NCBI GenBank assembly: GCA_000969725.1
Contig: JXSR01S032776.1
DNA length: 27,010 nt
Origin: Ophiothrix spiculata
Taxonomy: Eukaryota; Echinodermata; Ophiuroidea; Amphilepidida; Ophiotrichidae
Direction: 5' to 3' (one strand)
Shown here in pieces: positions 1 through 9,556 of the stretch. The position numbers and the translations under genes are program-made. Position 1 is the first letter of the stretch, and each line of letters begins with the position of its first letter. Under the pieces are notes generated by a model, which saw only the letters and a list, made by a program, of their open reading frames with translations, did not search any database and had not been told where the DNA came from.

Positions 1-229
1 TAAGGAAACGATCGAATGCCGCAGCAATATGTAGTACGGCAGATGGTTATTAATTCCTCTTGTTTTATGGGATTAAAGATTGACGTTAAGTGGCATCTTT
101 ACCTTTTATGTTTTACGTCATCCGAAACTGGTATCGAATTATTTATTAAATTCCTGTAGAGAGACCGTTAGCAAATGACATTAAGAAGGTTAATTTTAGC
201 TATCGTTTTCTTTGTTTAAAGTACAAGAT

Positions 230-654
230 CAGTTCGGCGGAACTCACAATTCGGATACGTATCCGAATTCGGATACCCACGTACATTTCGTATCCGAATT
301 ATGATATCCGTATCAGAATAAGGATATGGAGGGGTATCTGAATTCTGATACTCCTATCGTGGCGCAGGAAACAAAGCGATAGCGCAAGCTGGCAAGTACA
401 TGTACAACATCTTTCTTGCATTTATGATAAATGTATCTGTGGAAATATCATTTTCATCTGTGCAATTCCAGCGGAACAGCTTCGAAACATGTCCTGATAG
501 CTGACCGGTATGGTGCGCGGCGAAGCTGAATATTCATTTCAGCTGATATCCCGTTTCAGCTGTTTTTAATCCAAATTCGGATACGGGTATCCGAATTGTG
601 ATACGGAATATCCGAATTCGGATACGTATCCGAATTGTGAGTTCCGCCGAACTG
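230..654. mobile_element. 425-bp non-autonomous DNA transposon (MITE) with 46-bp perfect terminal inverted repeats
   Basis: Positions 230-275 and 609-654 are perfect reverse complements (46 nt, beginning CAGTTCGGCGGAACTC). The element is flanked by the same four bases, AGAT, at 226-229 and 655-658, which reads as a 4-bp target site duplication. The subterminal DNA on both sides is packed with GGATAC / GTATCC motifs, several as the palindrome GGATACGTATCC, which could be repeated transposase-binding sites. There is no open reading frame, so it would need a transposase supplied in trans. Perfect ends and an intact duplication suggest fairly recent movement. A 4-bp duplication is known for several superfamilies (for example Sola and Ginger); I cannot choose between them. 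Confidence 0.85.
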
Positions 655-2277
655 AGATTGTTAGACTTATCAGGAAATGAAAAGGACAATTGTTTGAGGG
701 AAATTTATAGTGAGTGACAATAAAGATATCGATATGTTTCTTGAAAATTATTATTATGTAAGACGATTATAAAAGAAAATCTTAGAAAACAAAGAATTCA
801 AAGGTTTTTTTAATTAGGTAGAGACAAAAAGTGTCACAGGCTCAACATTGAAAATATGTTAAAGGTGAAATTGTTGAAGAGAAATAGGGTAAGGTTTATT
901 TCTTCAAAAATTACAAATAGAACAATCGATGAAGCTTCAATCAAAATAAGAAGACACATGGAATTGAGTCAATTGAAATTTGATGCGTTTGTGAATTGTG
1001 CAGGCATTAGTATTTGAAGACACCGACACACACAATGTTCTAACTGAAATGTGTGAACAATGTCATTCAAAAATGATTTTTATTGATCGATCAATATAGT
1101 TACTTTGTATATAAAATGAAATAGTAAAGTAAGTAGTTCGAACATGAATCTGGTGAATGTGAAAATTTAACACCATTAGTTAGTGCAGTTTCTGAGGAGA
1201 CATAAGGCAAAGGCAAAGAGTTAAATTTAAATTTTGGTATCAAAATAGATCAATGCCAGACGAGAATAACTGCATTCAACTAGCCATGAACGATCTGTGA
1301 GCAAAAGGTTCATAAATGCATTTTAATACACCTGAAATTTATCTTCAAATTTAATTACATTTATCATTATTTTGTTAAATGTTCTGTCAAAAAGAATAAC
1401 ATTTAGCTTTAGTCTGCACAAAGCTTGAATGTATGAATATGTAAATAATTTCTTATGTAATTTGCTGTGTTCGTTTCTACTACTGTGTTTATTTTTTTAC
1501 CTGTTGTTGGAAGGTTTTTCTTTATGAAAGCTTGCCCAGATTTTTGTCTGCTTCGATTTTGTTTTATTTCAGAGTAAATTTAATTGAATAAGTCAAGCCT
1601 CTTATTTTACATACTTTCAACAAGATTACTATGAATTCTCTCTCTTTTTTCCTCCTATATCCCCACTACCGATAATAGTGCATTTTTATGGATGGGGCAA
1701 TCTGGAGTGTTTGGCAATTTTTACACTTTTATTGAATGCATTTGAACAATCCACCATATTTACGGTATTAAACGTCACATGCAGGGCCTCTATTTTGTAC
1801 TTTAATTCCTTATTCCAACTTGTCACATTTGGATAAAACGATAATGAATTAAAAAAAGACTAATGGACGTCCGTTTACTCAGGATATAGGCAACAAGTAA
1901 AAATCAATTATAAGCGTTTATAAGATCTTCACAAACAAAATGACTCCGTTTTTGCCGATCTTTGTCTCATGCTTTAACTGTTAGAAGATTGAATGTCTAT
2001 GTCAGTAGTAATTGAGCGTCTGATTATACTGTATTTCTCCAAGGTTTATCCAGCGATTGTAACATGTCTTTTCAGGAATCTCTTGCAATCAATCTCCAAT
2101 GAATTTCCAGGCAAGTCGTAAATCTAGGCAATCCATACTCATAAAATTTCAACAAGGGACTATTTATTGGTCTTTCCTTTATTCTTTCGATCTATAGAAT
2201 GTAGTTTAGAAATCTTTAGAAAGTAGTTTTGAGAAAACGTTTCGATATTATGTTGTACATCTTTAGTATAAATATGC
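655..2277. other. Featureless AT-rich stretch
   Basis: I see no long open reading frame, RNA gene, clear repeat or inverted repeat here. It contains short pyrimidine-rich runs, for example around 1630-1660. It is probably intergenic or intronic. Confidence 0.5.
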
Positions 2278-2306
2278 ATGACTTCCTTTTTTTTCTTGGT
2301 TATCAG

Positions 2307-2499
2307 TCTTTCCATTTTCTGTGAATCCTCATTCCATCATGCACTCATATCGCTATTTTGTTTGCTTGTAAATTTTGGTGTTGTGATGGGTCGAATGTTT
2401 TGGCCTAAAGGAACTCCCTCTCCACCAGCACCTGTATTAACTGTCAGCGCATCAACCACCCAATCAACACCCATCACAAACACACACCTAGATACACCT
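2307..2499 (+). CDS. Candidate internal coding exon: hydrophobic segment followed by Ser/Thr/Pro-rich tail
   Basis: An 89-codon open frame starts at 2278. The part from 2307 to 2499 lies between a good-looking splice acceptor (a T/C-rich tract at 2283-2302 ending TTATCAG at 2306) and a donor of the form CCT|GTAAGC at 2500. The exon would be 193 nt, entering in phase 2 and leaving in phase 0. Its translation has a hydrophobic run (ALISLFCLLVNFGVVMG) that could span a membrane, followed by a Ser/Thr/Pro-rich stretch (around PSPPAPVLTVSASTTQSTP). Positions 2390-2500 are clearly richer in C and G than the surroundings, as expected for coding DNA. No family is recognised and no neighbouring exon was found. 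It may be a chance open frame. Confidence 0.22.
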
Positions 2500-2881
2500 G
2501 TAAGCAACATACTTTACATCGACACCTTAATTATATTCTGCACATAATTCAGTTCTTCATGACAAGAGAGTTAGTTGTCGATAACTGGAACCCAGACATT
2601 ATTTGGTTAAACTAATTTCTTAGACATACACACAGTGTTAACATGTAGATATGAATACACCTGGATTTATCTAGATAATATTAAATTAATGATACACTGC
2701 AAAAAGTGATCTCCGGCAAAATTAATGTAAGGTTAACTTTATATCTATTTCATAAAATTTTAGGATAAGACTACACTGCTTTGCTTACAATAAAATCACA
2801 ATATGTATATAAAGGATAAAGGGTTAAAACATACACTTTAGTTTCTGAGATGAAAGCCAAGTATTGAAAGTGTCTTTTTCC
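2500..2881. other. No feature seen
   Basis: AT-rich DNA without an open frame or repeat that I can support. A partial match to a transposon end (CACTGCAAAAAGTG near 2695) is too short to call. Confidence 0.4.
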
Positions 2882-3020
2882 AAGTAGGCAGCGAGACACA
2901 GGTGACAGAGCACGGAGATTGAATTCTATAGCTTCGGTGTCACATTAACTTGAATGCTTATTGATAGCGCGGCAATTGCAAGTTGTTAGTAGCTATAGGG
3001 CTTCGAAATTAAATTACGCG
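2882..3020 (+). repeat. Old, diverged relative of the m5/m6 island
   Basis: The order of short words (AAGTAGGCAGCG, then GGTGACAGAGCACG, then GATTGAATTCTATAGCTT, then GTCACATTAAC) follows islands m5 and m6 of the downstream units, for example GATGACAGAACACG and GATTCAAAAGCTT at 6845-6880. Similarity is weak outside these words. It may be the remains of a fourth, more distant unit upstream of unit A. Confidence 0.4.
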
Positions 3021-3537
3021 TTTGAATAGCTAACCTGTCAAAGACCTACAATCAAAGAGAAAATGATGATACGGATTATATGAAGAGCTGATTGATGATA
3101 TTGGTTGTTTGTTTTTTTAGAACCCCATGCTTTTCGAAGGTCATTTTGAATTTGTAGTAACGACAATTTGTACTTGCACTTGGTTTTGAAAGATTTTGGA
3201 AATCAGATTGTTCTATTACTACAAAAATGCTTATTAAATTCGATATGTGTTGCATAATGAAAGAGTCTTATGTTACCCCTGTTCGTTTCTGATTGCAATT
3301 TTTACCTATATACATTTCTGGGCCAATAAATGTTTAGAATGTTTAATCACAAGTATTTATGAGAAATGCGTAGGGATTTGAGTGCAGAATACTTTACTCT
3401 GAAAACATAGATACATTCGTATTTGAAAAGAAACACTGCTGTAACATATTCTTCGCTGATTGCAAAATCAATATTTTCCTTACATAATACTACTCACATA
3501 TATCTTCGATTGAGAATAAATCGTAACGCAATCAAGA

Positions 3538-3750
3538 TTCATTATTGTATTATATCACCTACAAGAAATTCAACACCATCACTTACACGATGAAGTTGTA
3601 CAAAGAATGTTATAATCAATTTTATTATCAAAAAATGTTTGAACTTGTCAAATGCCAAAAGCTGTAATTACGTTTTAACTATCAAAATATGGGCTTTTAC
3701 AAAAGTTAATAACAAGATTTATGTGTAAAGTCTTTAAGCGAATGTCACAC
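3538..3750 (+). repeat. Block m1, unit A
   Basis: Matches 8566-8940 of unit B: both share the words ATATCACCTACAAGAAATTC (ACATCACCTGCACGAAAATC in B), AGCTGTAATTACG and GTGTAAAGTCTTTA. Unit A lacks the 172-bp MITE found in B, so it shows the empty site (near 3630). Confidence 0.7.
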
Positions 3751-4069
3751 CAAATATTAATGATATATGTTTGATGGTATGGCAATTTACCTTAATTGAT
3801 AGAGTTATCCGTTCTTTTTAATATCATACAGTAACTTAATCCGTAATTTACTTTCTTAAGATAATTTACGTAAACTTATATAGATTTTTCAATTATTGAG
3901 ATTTCTGAATTTCTTATCCAAGTTAAGGTAGAAAAGCTGTAACAAAAATTTTATTTGTCAAGTTGGAGCTTAACACGGTTTGATAACCACATATGGATAC
4001 CATGAGCAAGAATTATTTACAGGTTTACACTTACATGCAACATTTATCTCCTTGCAATCCACCAAAAGA

Positions 4070-4278
4070 AGGTTGGAAAAGTTAATCGATCAGTTTTAAT
4101 GGAAACTTCCCGCATCATGAGGCATGTCTATGAGTGACACTCTGAATTGTTGTAGAGGTCTTAAGAATGTCGTGTCTGAAAAGAGGTTTTGTTTTAAACA
4201 AAGTCCTTGTTGTGTTACGTGTGCGTGGGAAATTCCTCAAGGAATATTTCCTTGGCATTCAAATCAATTTTTAAATTT
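4070..4278 (+). repeat. Block m2, unit A
   Basis: Matches 9371-9556: shared words include AAAGTTAATCGAT, ATGAGTGACA, CCTTGTTGTGTTAC and CGTGGGAAATTCCT. A 62-codon open frame over this block (4124-4312) is not kept in unit B, so it is not called as a gene. Confidence 0.7.
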
Positions 4279-4917
4279 CACATCAAGAACAACAGTTCAA
4301 TACCTTTGGTAGTTTCTGTGCTTAGTATAAAAACCAGCAATACCAGGTAAAAGCTTGGATACTGAACGAAGTTGCTTTTGAAAAGGCTCCATAAAGACAA
4401 TGTGCATTGAAATGATGTTTCGTATTGATTGTCACCTTTCAAATAAATCAAAGAGTTATTTTTTATGCATTATGCATTGAAAAACCCAGGCGTTAAATAA
4501 GTTTTGGCTAAGATTATAATGTTCCGTTAAGTAATCAGCAATAATAAAATATTAACAACATTTGTTGCCAAAGTACATGTATTTTGATTTGTCATACTAA
4601 TAGACTATAATTACAACTTTTAAGACCGAGGTATAATTTGTAACTTTTGAAGATTGCAAATTATTTTCCGTTTTGACATGGTGTGCAATTATTGTTATCA
4701 ATTATAATGATACAATGTTATTATCATCTCAATGATAAACTTATCTTAGCTTATCATGTAAAAATCTAACTGGTAGAAATCAATCCAAAACAATTACTAC
4801 ACATCAATAGGGTAAGCACTTGAAAAGGTGCAGTAGGGTAATAAATAGTTCACCATTATACAAAATTGTAAATCTGTACAATACAAAATTATATAAAAAT
4901 TATAAATTTTGGCATTT

Positions 4918-5165
4918 AGATATGATCGACAGAATAGCAACTCGATAATACTAGTTTTAATAAAGTATCAAACGTGATAACAGTAACGTTTGATGCCTTA
5001 CTGGTATCTCGTTTGATACTTTATTAGAACTAACCGTAGATTACTATCTAATGAAGATTGTTACCTGTAGTCATTTGGTGACAATTGTATCGTCTCAAAT
5101 TGTTGGGAGTCACGTTCAACTAGTTTGTTTTAAAAGATGTTAAAATCTCACTTACTAAGATGTGA
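4918..5165 (+). repeat. Block m3, unit A
   Basis: Recognised by TGATCGACAGAATAG, the ATCAAACGTG region, AGTCATTTGGTGA, GTCACGTTCAAC and AAAGATGTTAA, all of which have counterparts in unit B (twice) and unit C. In this copy much of the block forms a long hairpin (separate entry). Confidence 0.65.
4952..5032. repeat. Long hairpin (23-bp arms, one mismatch, extended to about 35 bp)
   Basis: Positions 4952-4974 pair with 5010-5032 with one mismatch (core AATAAAGTATCAAACG), and pairing continues inward with two further mismatches to a loop of about 11 nt at 4987-4997. The counterpart regions in units B and C lack the perfect arms, so the hairpin is specific to unit A. Confidence 0.75.
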
Positions 5166-5169
5166 AAAA

Positions 5170-5400
5170 GGCTGCTCTTCAAAGTGCCATGAATTTATAT
5201 TGCCATGCCGTGGGTTATCAAACAATATTTACAGTCTATTGACCTTAAACGCCTTAACGTGAATGATTTATGAGACAGGCAAGGTTTGCCCTGCTTGTTA
5301 CAGAACGCTTAGTTGAAGTGGATTTACTATCGAGAAAATGTCTTATTAAACAGTCAGAATTGAGTTAACATCGGGGCTCACTCATCATCAATGCCGGTCT
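5170..5400 (+). promoter_or_regulatory. Conserved non-coding island m4, unit A
   Basis: The best-kept long block of the array. Against unit B (10532-10755) I count about a dozen differences over roughly 205 nt, while flanking DNA is hard to align. The 34 nt at 5220-5253 are identical in all three units. Inside it, GTAAATA (minus strand) fits the forkhead consensus and AAGGTCA (minus strand, from TTGACCTT) fits a nuclear-receptor half-site; both are short and could be chance. All frames contain stops. A regulatory or non-coding RNA role is an inference from conservation only. Confidence 0.45.
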
Positions 5401-5864
5401 TCAGTAAACCGTTGTTGACATATATTAAAGGGAGCTGGCTTAAAAGAACATTACTATTTATTTGTAAACTTGCATGCATTGCAACTTTGCGTTTTCAAAG
5501 TTAGATGATGTCGATAGAATAAAAAGCCGTGACATCCACAGCACTAAAACCTTCCTTGCTTATAATGTGGTTTTTTTTTAATCTATATAAATTAGTTAAT
5601 GATGTGTATAGAAAATATACAAATAAATCAAGAGTATGCATACTGACAAGACTGAGTTTGTAGCATCTAGATTATTAAAACAATTAACTTTTATTCAAAC
5701 AGAGATCTATTTTCTTGTTTCACGTAATACAATTATTAGTATGACAAAATGTCAAAAGATCAATTTGTGAACATGCATTACATTAACAAAACTAAACGAG
5801 AAAGTAGTGAATGAAAATTGTTTTGATACAGATAAATTCTTTACAAATTAGCCAGTTATCCCTC

Positions 5865-6125
5865 CGTCTCGTATGTATGAAATGTACGTTACATAATGAA
5901 TGCAATCTATTTCAACACTTAAGCCTGTTAAAACACGGTCTGTCAACACTTTCTAAATAGGCAGCGAAATAGGCAGCTAGCAAATCCAGGGGCGCTGACA
6001 AATGACAACACTCGGATGTTGGATTCAAGAGCTTACACGTCGTATTGAGTTGACAAGTATTACTTGTGATTAGCTAGCAGGTTTTCAAATCAAATTAGTC
6101 GTGTTAGCCCTAAAACTATAATCAT
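5865..6125 (+). promoter_or_regulatory. Conserved non-coding island m5, unit A
   Basis: Starts near CAGTTATCCCTCC and runs to the end of TTTTCAAATCAAATTAGTCG. The 41 nt at 6036-6076 are identical in units A, B and C. They include the odd-length palindrome ACAAGTA-T-TACTTGT (6053-6067), two inverted CAAGT words resembling NK-homeodomain half-sites. A second shared run, ATCCAGGGGCGCTGACAAAT, lies just upstream. There is no conserved open frame. A protein-binding element is the simplest reading; this is not proven. Confidence 0.45.
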
Positions 6126-6799
6126 GTATGCGAAAATTTACACATTTTTCATATATATTTACCTCAGTTGCATTTCAAGGGAAGATTAATTGGAATTGTT
6201 TACGTTTCTATAGAAATTGTGAAGCATGTATGTATGATCGTGTAACCTGCAAAGCAATTTTAATTTAAAAATATTGTAAAGTAATCCCAAGACCACAAAA
6301 AGGATATATTTCTTAAATATGTCGATTTTAAGAGATACTCAGCAATGCAATACTGATATTTGAACGCTCAATTACAAAGGAATTTTGGGGCTGCATTATC
6401 AAATGCTTAGAAACCTGTTGGCTCCCACTCTGTTTATCATATTCTACACTAAATACAGTTTTTCATTTTGTGACATATGACTAGTGTTAGACCAGTGTGA
6501 GTTTGTGTACGTTTAACGTTCAGATAAATTCTTCGTATTATTTTATTTTTAATAATTGTCTATAGATGAGATAACATGTGCGTTTTAACAGGCGTAGCGG
6601 GATTTTTAAAAGCACGTAACTTGCTTATATAAGTGCATGATACGGGGGTGGGGAGCATTCAGGATATTAATTTACCTCTGAGATCATGCTTTTATGGATC
6701 ATATGATTACTCTCGTCCGAACCTGAAAAGCTTGACTGTTTTCCCTCAATAAAAAATAAATAAAAAATACTTTCAACAAATTATGTAATTTAAGAAAGC

Positions 6800-6985
6800 C
6801 GTGACAATAGGAGCGATATGAATCTAGGTACCTAACAAATTACAGATGACAGAACACGAATGCGGGATTCAAAAGCTTAAACGTCACAATGAGTTTACCG
6901 CTCATGTGGTGGAATGACATGTTTCTTGTAAATAGCAGTTTGGTTTTCAAATTTAATTAGGTTTGTCAAAAGGTACTTAGACACT
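6800..6985 (+). repeat. Island m6, unit A (paralogue of m5)
   Basis: Matches 12125-12310 (B) and 15470-15660 (C): CCAGGTACCT-type start (CTAGGTACCTAACAAATTAC here), AGATGACAGAACACG, GGAATGACATGTTTCTTGTA and GGTTTTCAAATTTAATTAG. It also resembles m5 of the same unit in word order (GCGA..., ATGACA, GGATTCAAGAGCTT / GGATTCAAAAGCTT, CAAAT.AAATTAG), so m5 and m6 look like an older internal duplication. It lacks the CAAGT palindrome. Confidence 0.65.
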
Positions 6986-7171
6986 TATTATTTGTTATTG
7001 TTACATTCTATGTATGAGAATTGTTTAGGTAGTTTCATTTAAGTGTTATTTTCTGGTGCTGTCGACGATGTCATAAATATTCATCTCTGAAAGAAAAACA
7101 AGCTATTTGTACACCCTGTTCGGCTATTTATGTGATGATATTTCTTTCTATAATTTTCCAAAATGTCATGA

Positions 7172-7213
7172 CTTTTGCACATATAATGTAAATATACATT
7201 ATATGTGCAAAAG
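7172..7213. repeat. Perfect 19-bp hairpin
   Basis: Positions 7172-7190 (CTTTTGCACATATAATGTA) and 7195-7213 are exact reverse complements around a 4-nt AATA loop. It is found in unit A only. It may be a small fold-back insertion or a chance AT-rich palindrome. Confidence 0.8.
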
Positions 7214-7234
7214 GAAATATTTTCAAATACAGCG

Positions 7235-7410
7235 AAGAATCAAATTTCTGTACCACTATATGCAGCTTTAGATTTAACGAACATCAAGGGAGGCATTCAC
7301 TACATCAATATTTTTCCTAAGCCGGCTAGTAAAATTAACCAAATAGTATTAACGTTAATGTCTGTCAAGGGTTTTTGTAAAACGTGTGATATTTAGTCCA
7401 AAAGATGAGT
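7235..7410 (+). repeat. Block m7, unit A
   Basis: Shares ACATCAAGGGAGGCATTC and the CAATATTTTT run with 12631 onward (B) and, more weakly, 15939 onward (C), and GTGTGATATTTAGTCCA with B (GTATGTGACATTTAGGCCA). A 63-codon open frame overlaps it (7205-7396), but only about a dozen codons resemble the other units and the frames then break, so no gene is called. Confidence 0.6.
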
Positions 7411-7998
7411 TTAAAAAGTTAGTATTCTTAAGATCAAAATATCCTTCTGAATCAACTTTAACTTATATAATGGTCTGACAAATGAAAGATGTAACGCAAA
7501 CTTTGATTTATTGAGATCTTAGTACCAAAACATTGCTGAGAGTTTTTTGTTCAATGTTGAGATATAATGTTATGTTGTTTATTCTTATATAAAACGTACA
7601 TTAAAATGATATTGAATTTAAAAGTATATACTTTACTCAGACATCTTCAAATGATAATAAACCAAAAGACAAATACTGTGCAGTCGTGAAACTTGCATGT
7701 ATCTGCACATCATTATCTCAATAGCCAAAGGATTTTTGTATCAATTTTTGAAGGAAAAAAAGTTGTTGACACAAGATTTTGGCTTGATAAGAAATAAAAA
7801 CGATTTGAATTTTCGGAATTTCAAACAATAACAAATGGGTAGAAAATAGTACAAGAAGAAACTTAGAAAGGCTCCCGAATTTAGTATCTCAAATAAGGTT
7901 TATGCATTTCCATTCTTTTTAATTTTGTTTAATTAAAACTGTGTAACAGTACTATTTTTATGCTCCAGTGTATATTAATGATTTATGAAAATGAATTG

Positions 7999-8335
7999 AA
8001 ACTGGCTGCTTCGACAGATAAAGAAATTTGATGCTTCCAAACGACTGCACAGGAATTCAAATATTAAGAACATTTATCAACGTTGATATATTATAATCAA
8101 CATTATGACAGATTGTGTATTGTGTCTTAAGAAAACAATACTCCAGTAAAAAATGCCTTAAGGAGTATTCATATGCGATTGATACATATCTTAAACATTG
8201 TTGCTTCAAGGTGTCTCAAATTAAGGTGTCATTTTCATGCGTTTCAAATATATTTGCCTCTAAAATGGGTAGTATTGGAAATGAGAGCAGTAATCAGAAT
8301 GACTCTATTGAAATCAGCCATTTATTTCTTATCGT
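7999..8335 (+). repeat. Block m8, unit A
   Basis: Matches 17135-17455 of unit C; absent from unit B. Shared words include AACTGGCTGCTTCG, CAAACGACTGCA, AAAAATGCCTT, ATGCGATTGATA, TTGTTGCTTCAAGGTGT and AGGTGTCATTTTCATGC. Two AGGTGT words (8209 and 8224), resembling T-box half-sites, are kept in both units at the same spacing. Overlapping open frames exist in both copies, but most differences change the amino acid and the frame breaks after about 30 codons, so I do not call a gene. Confidence 0.7.
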
Positions 8336-8559
8336 GGTATGAAGTGCTGGGTTCAAAGTAAAATTGTTGAACGTCTTTTTTGTGTAAAATAACAGAAATA
8401 AGACTGACGTTTTAGTTTTAGTCGTTTAATATACTGTATGTGTTTATGTAAAGTACTTATAATACTTATTCAAAGAGATGACTAAAATCACTTCTTATGT
8501 GCAATAGCGAACTTTTTTTGTAAATATAGATATTAATAAGTCATAACTCAATCAACTTT

Positions 8560-8955
8560 CTTCAAATATTAATTACATCACCTGCACGAAAATCAACACT
8601 AACACATAAACTAAGAACATTTTACTATGAATGTTTTAATCAACTTTATAATCATAATGGCCCGTATCCCAGAAAGATGTTTAGCTAAATCAAGGTTTTA
8701 TTTCTCGTCAACAGCACGACTCATTGAACTTTTCTGCTTGAAAGTTGCAATGATGCGAATCATCCCTGGACAGTTGATGCTCAGTTAAACAATGGTTTAG
8801 CTAAACATCTTTCTGGAATACGGGCCAATATGTTTTAACGTGTCAAACGCCAATAGCTGTAATTTACGTATTGACGATTAAAAATGGGCGTATTACAAAA
8901 GTTGAACAGAAAATTTGCGTGTAAAGTCTTTAGGCAAATATTATATGAAATATAT
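8560..8955 (+). repeat. Block m1, unit B, split by a MITE
   Basis: The two halves, up to 8656 and from 8829, join to match 3538-3750 of unit A. Right-half words include AGCTGTAATTTACG and GTGTAAAGTCTTTAGGC. Confidence 0.7.
8657..8828. mobile_element. 172-bp MITE with about 31-bp terminal inverted repeats, TA target site
   Basis: The ends GGCCCGTATCCCAGAAAGAT... and ...ATCTTTCTGGAATACGGGCC are reverse complements with one mismatch over about 31 nt (8659-8689 against 8796-8826). TA sits on both sides (8655-8656 and 8829-8830), and unit A shows the uninterrupted sequence at the matching place. A TA duplication fits Tc1/mariner- or PIF-type mobilisation. There is no coding capacity. It inserted after units A and B separated. 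Confidence 0.85.
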
Positions 8956-9125
8956 ACATATTTATGATAAACGTGTGAATGTGTCAATTTTTTCATACCT
9001 TATTCGCAACTGATAGAGCAATATATTTTACTATCTAATGAAGAAGCTTAATTGATTACCTTCAAACGAACTTGTGCAGTTTTATGTAGATCATTGAAAT
9101 AAGTAAGGTTAAAGATTACTTTATA

Positions 9126-9213
9126 TTAAATATGCAAAGGAGACACTTTTGTATTTTATTTTCAATTTTTAAATTGAAAATAAAATACAAAAGTGTCTCC
9201 TTTGCATATTTAA
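9126..9213. repeat. Perfect 43-bp palindrome with a 2-nt spacer
   Basis: Positions 9126-9168 and 9171-9213 are exact reverse complements around TT; the arm contains GCAAAGGAGACACTTTTG. No counterpart is seen in units A or C. It would form a very stable hairpin or cruciform. Possible explanations are a fold-back insertion, a small inverted duplication, a hairpin RNA, or an assembly or sequencing fold-back artefact. Confidence 0.95.
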
Positions 9214-9370
9214 AAGTACTGTAGAGATGAAATTATTAAAATGAAGTTGTCACTTTAGAGTTTTATACGGTATACCTATACACCTAAAAGAGATATCATT
9301 ATTACCACTGTGTTGTCAAGTAATTATTAACAATTTTACAGCAATATTAAGCATTTGTCTTCGGCTAAAA

Positions 9371-9556
9371 GCGAGTTAAAAAAGTTAATCGATTATTTTG
9401 CGACACACTTCCCGAATCATGAAGTATGAATATGAGTGACATTATCAATTGTCTGAGTATGCCTCATGGAGTTATAAACAAATCCTTGTTGTGTTACAAG
9501 CCCGTGGGAAATTCCTTCAGAAATATTTTATTGACATTCCAATCATTTATTAAAAG
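9371..9556 (+). repeat. Block m2, unit B
   Basis: Counterpart of 4070-4278, with AAAGTTAATCGAT at 9381 and CCTTGTTGTGTTAC, then CGTGGGAAATTCCT. It carries several small indels relative to unit A. Confidence 0.65.

Larger units (their letters stand above)
3420..8465 (+). repeat. Tandem unit A (about 5 kb, non-coding)
   Basis: First of three diverged tandem copies. It carries blocks m1, m2, m3, m4, m5, m6, m7 and m8 in that order; the same order reappears in units B and C. The longest open frames are about 60-75 codons and their frames are not preserved in the other units, so the unit does not look protein-coding. Between blocks (for example 5410-5860, 6130-6800, 7420-7990) I see only AT-rich DNA with weak or no similarity to B and C. 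The unit ends are estimated from where similarity fades. Confidence 0.75.

Noticed and set aside
5258..5290. Hairpin CAGGCAA...TTGCCCTG inside island m4
   Set aside because: The pairing is broken by changes in both units B and C, so the fold is not what is conserved.
8115..8361. Two overlapping open frames (75 and 62 codons) and a similar frame at 17250-17489
   Set aside because: About 25 codons align between units, but most differences are amino-acid-changing and the frame then shifts; the similarity is better explained by conserved non-coding DNA.
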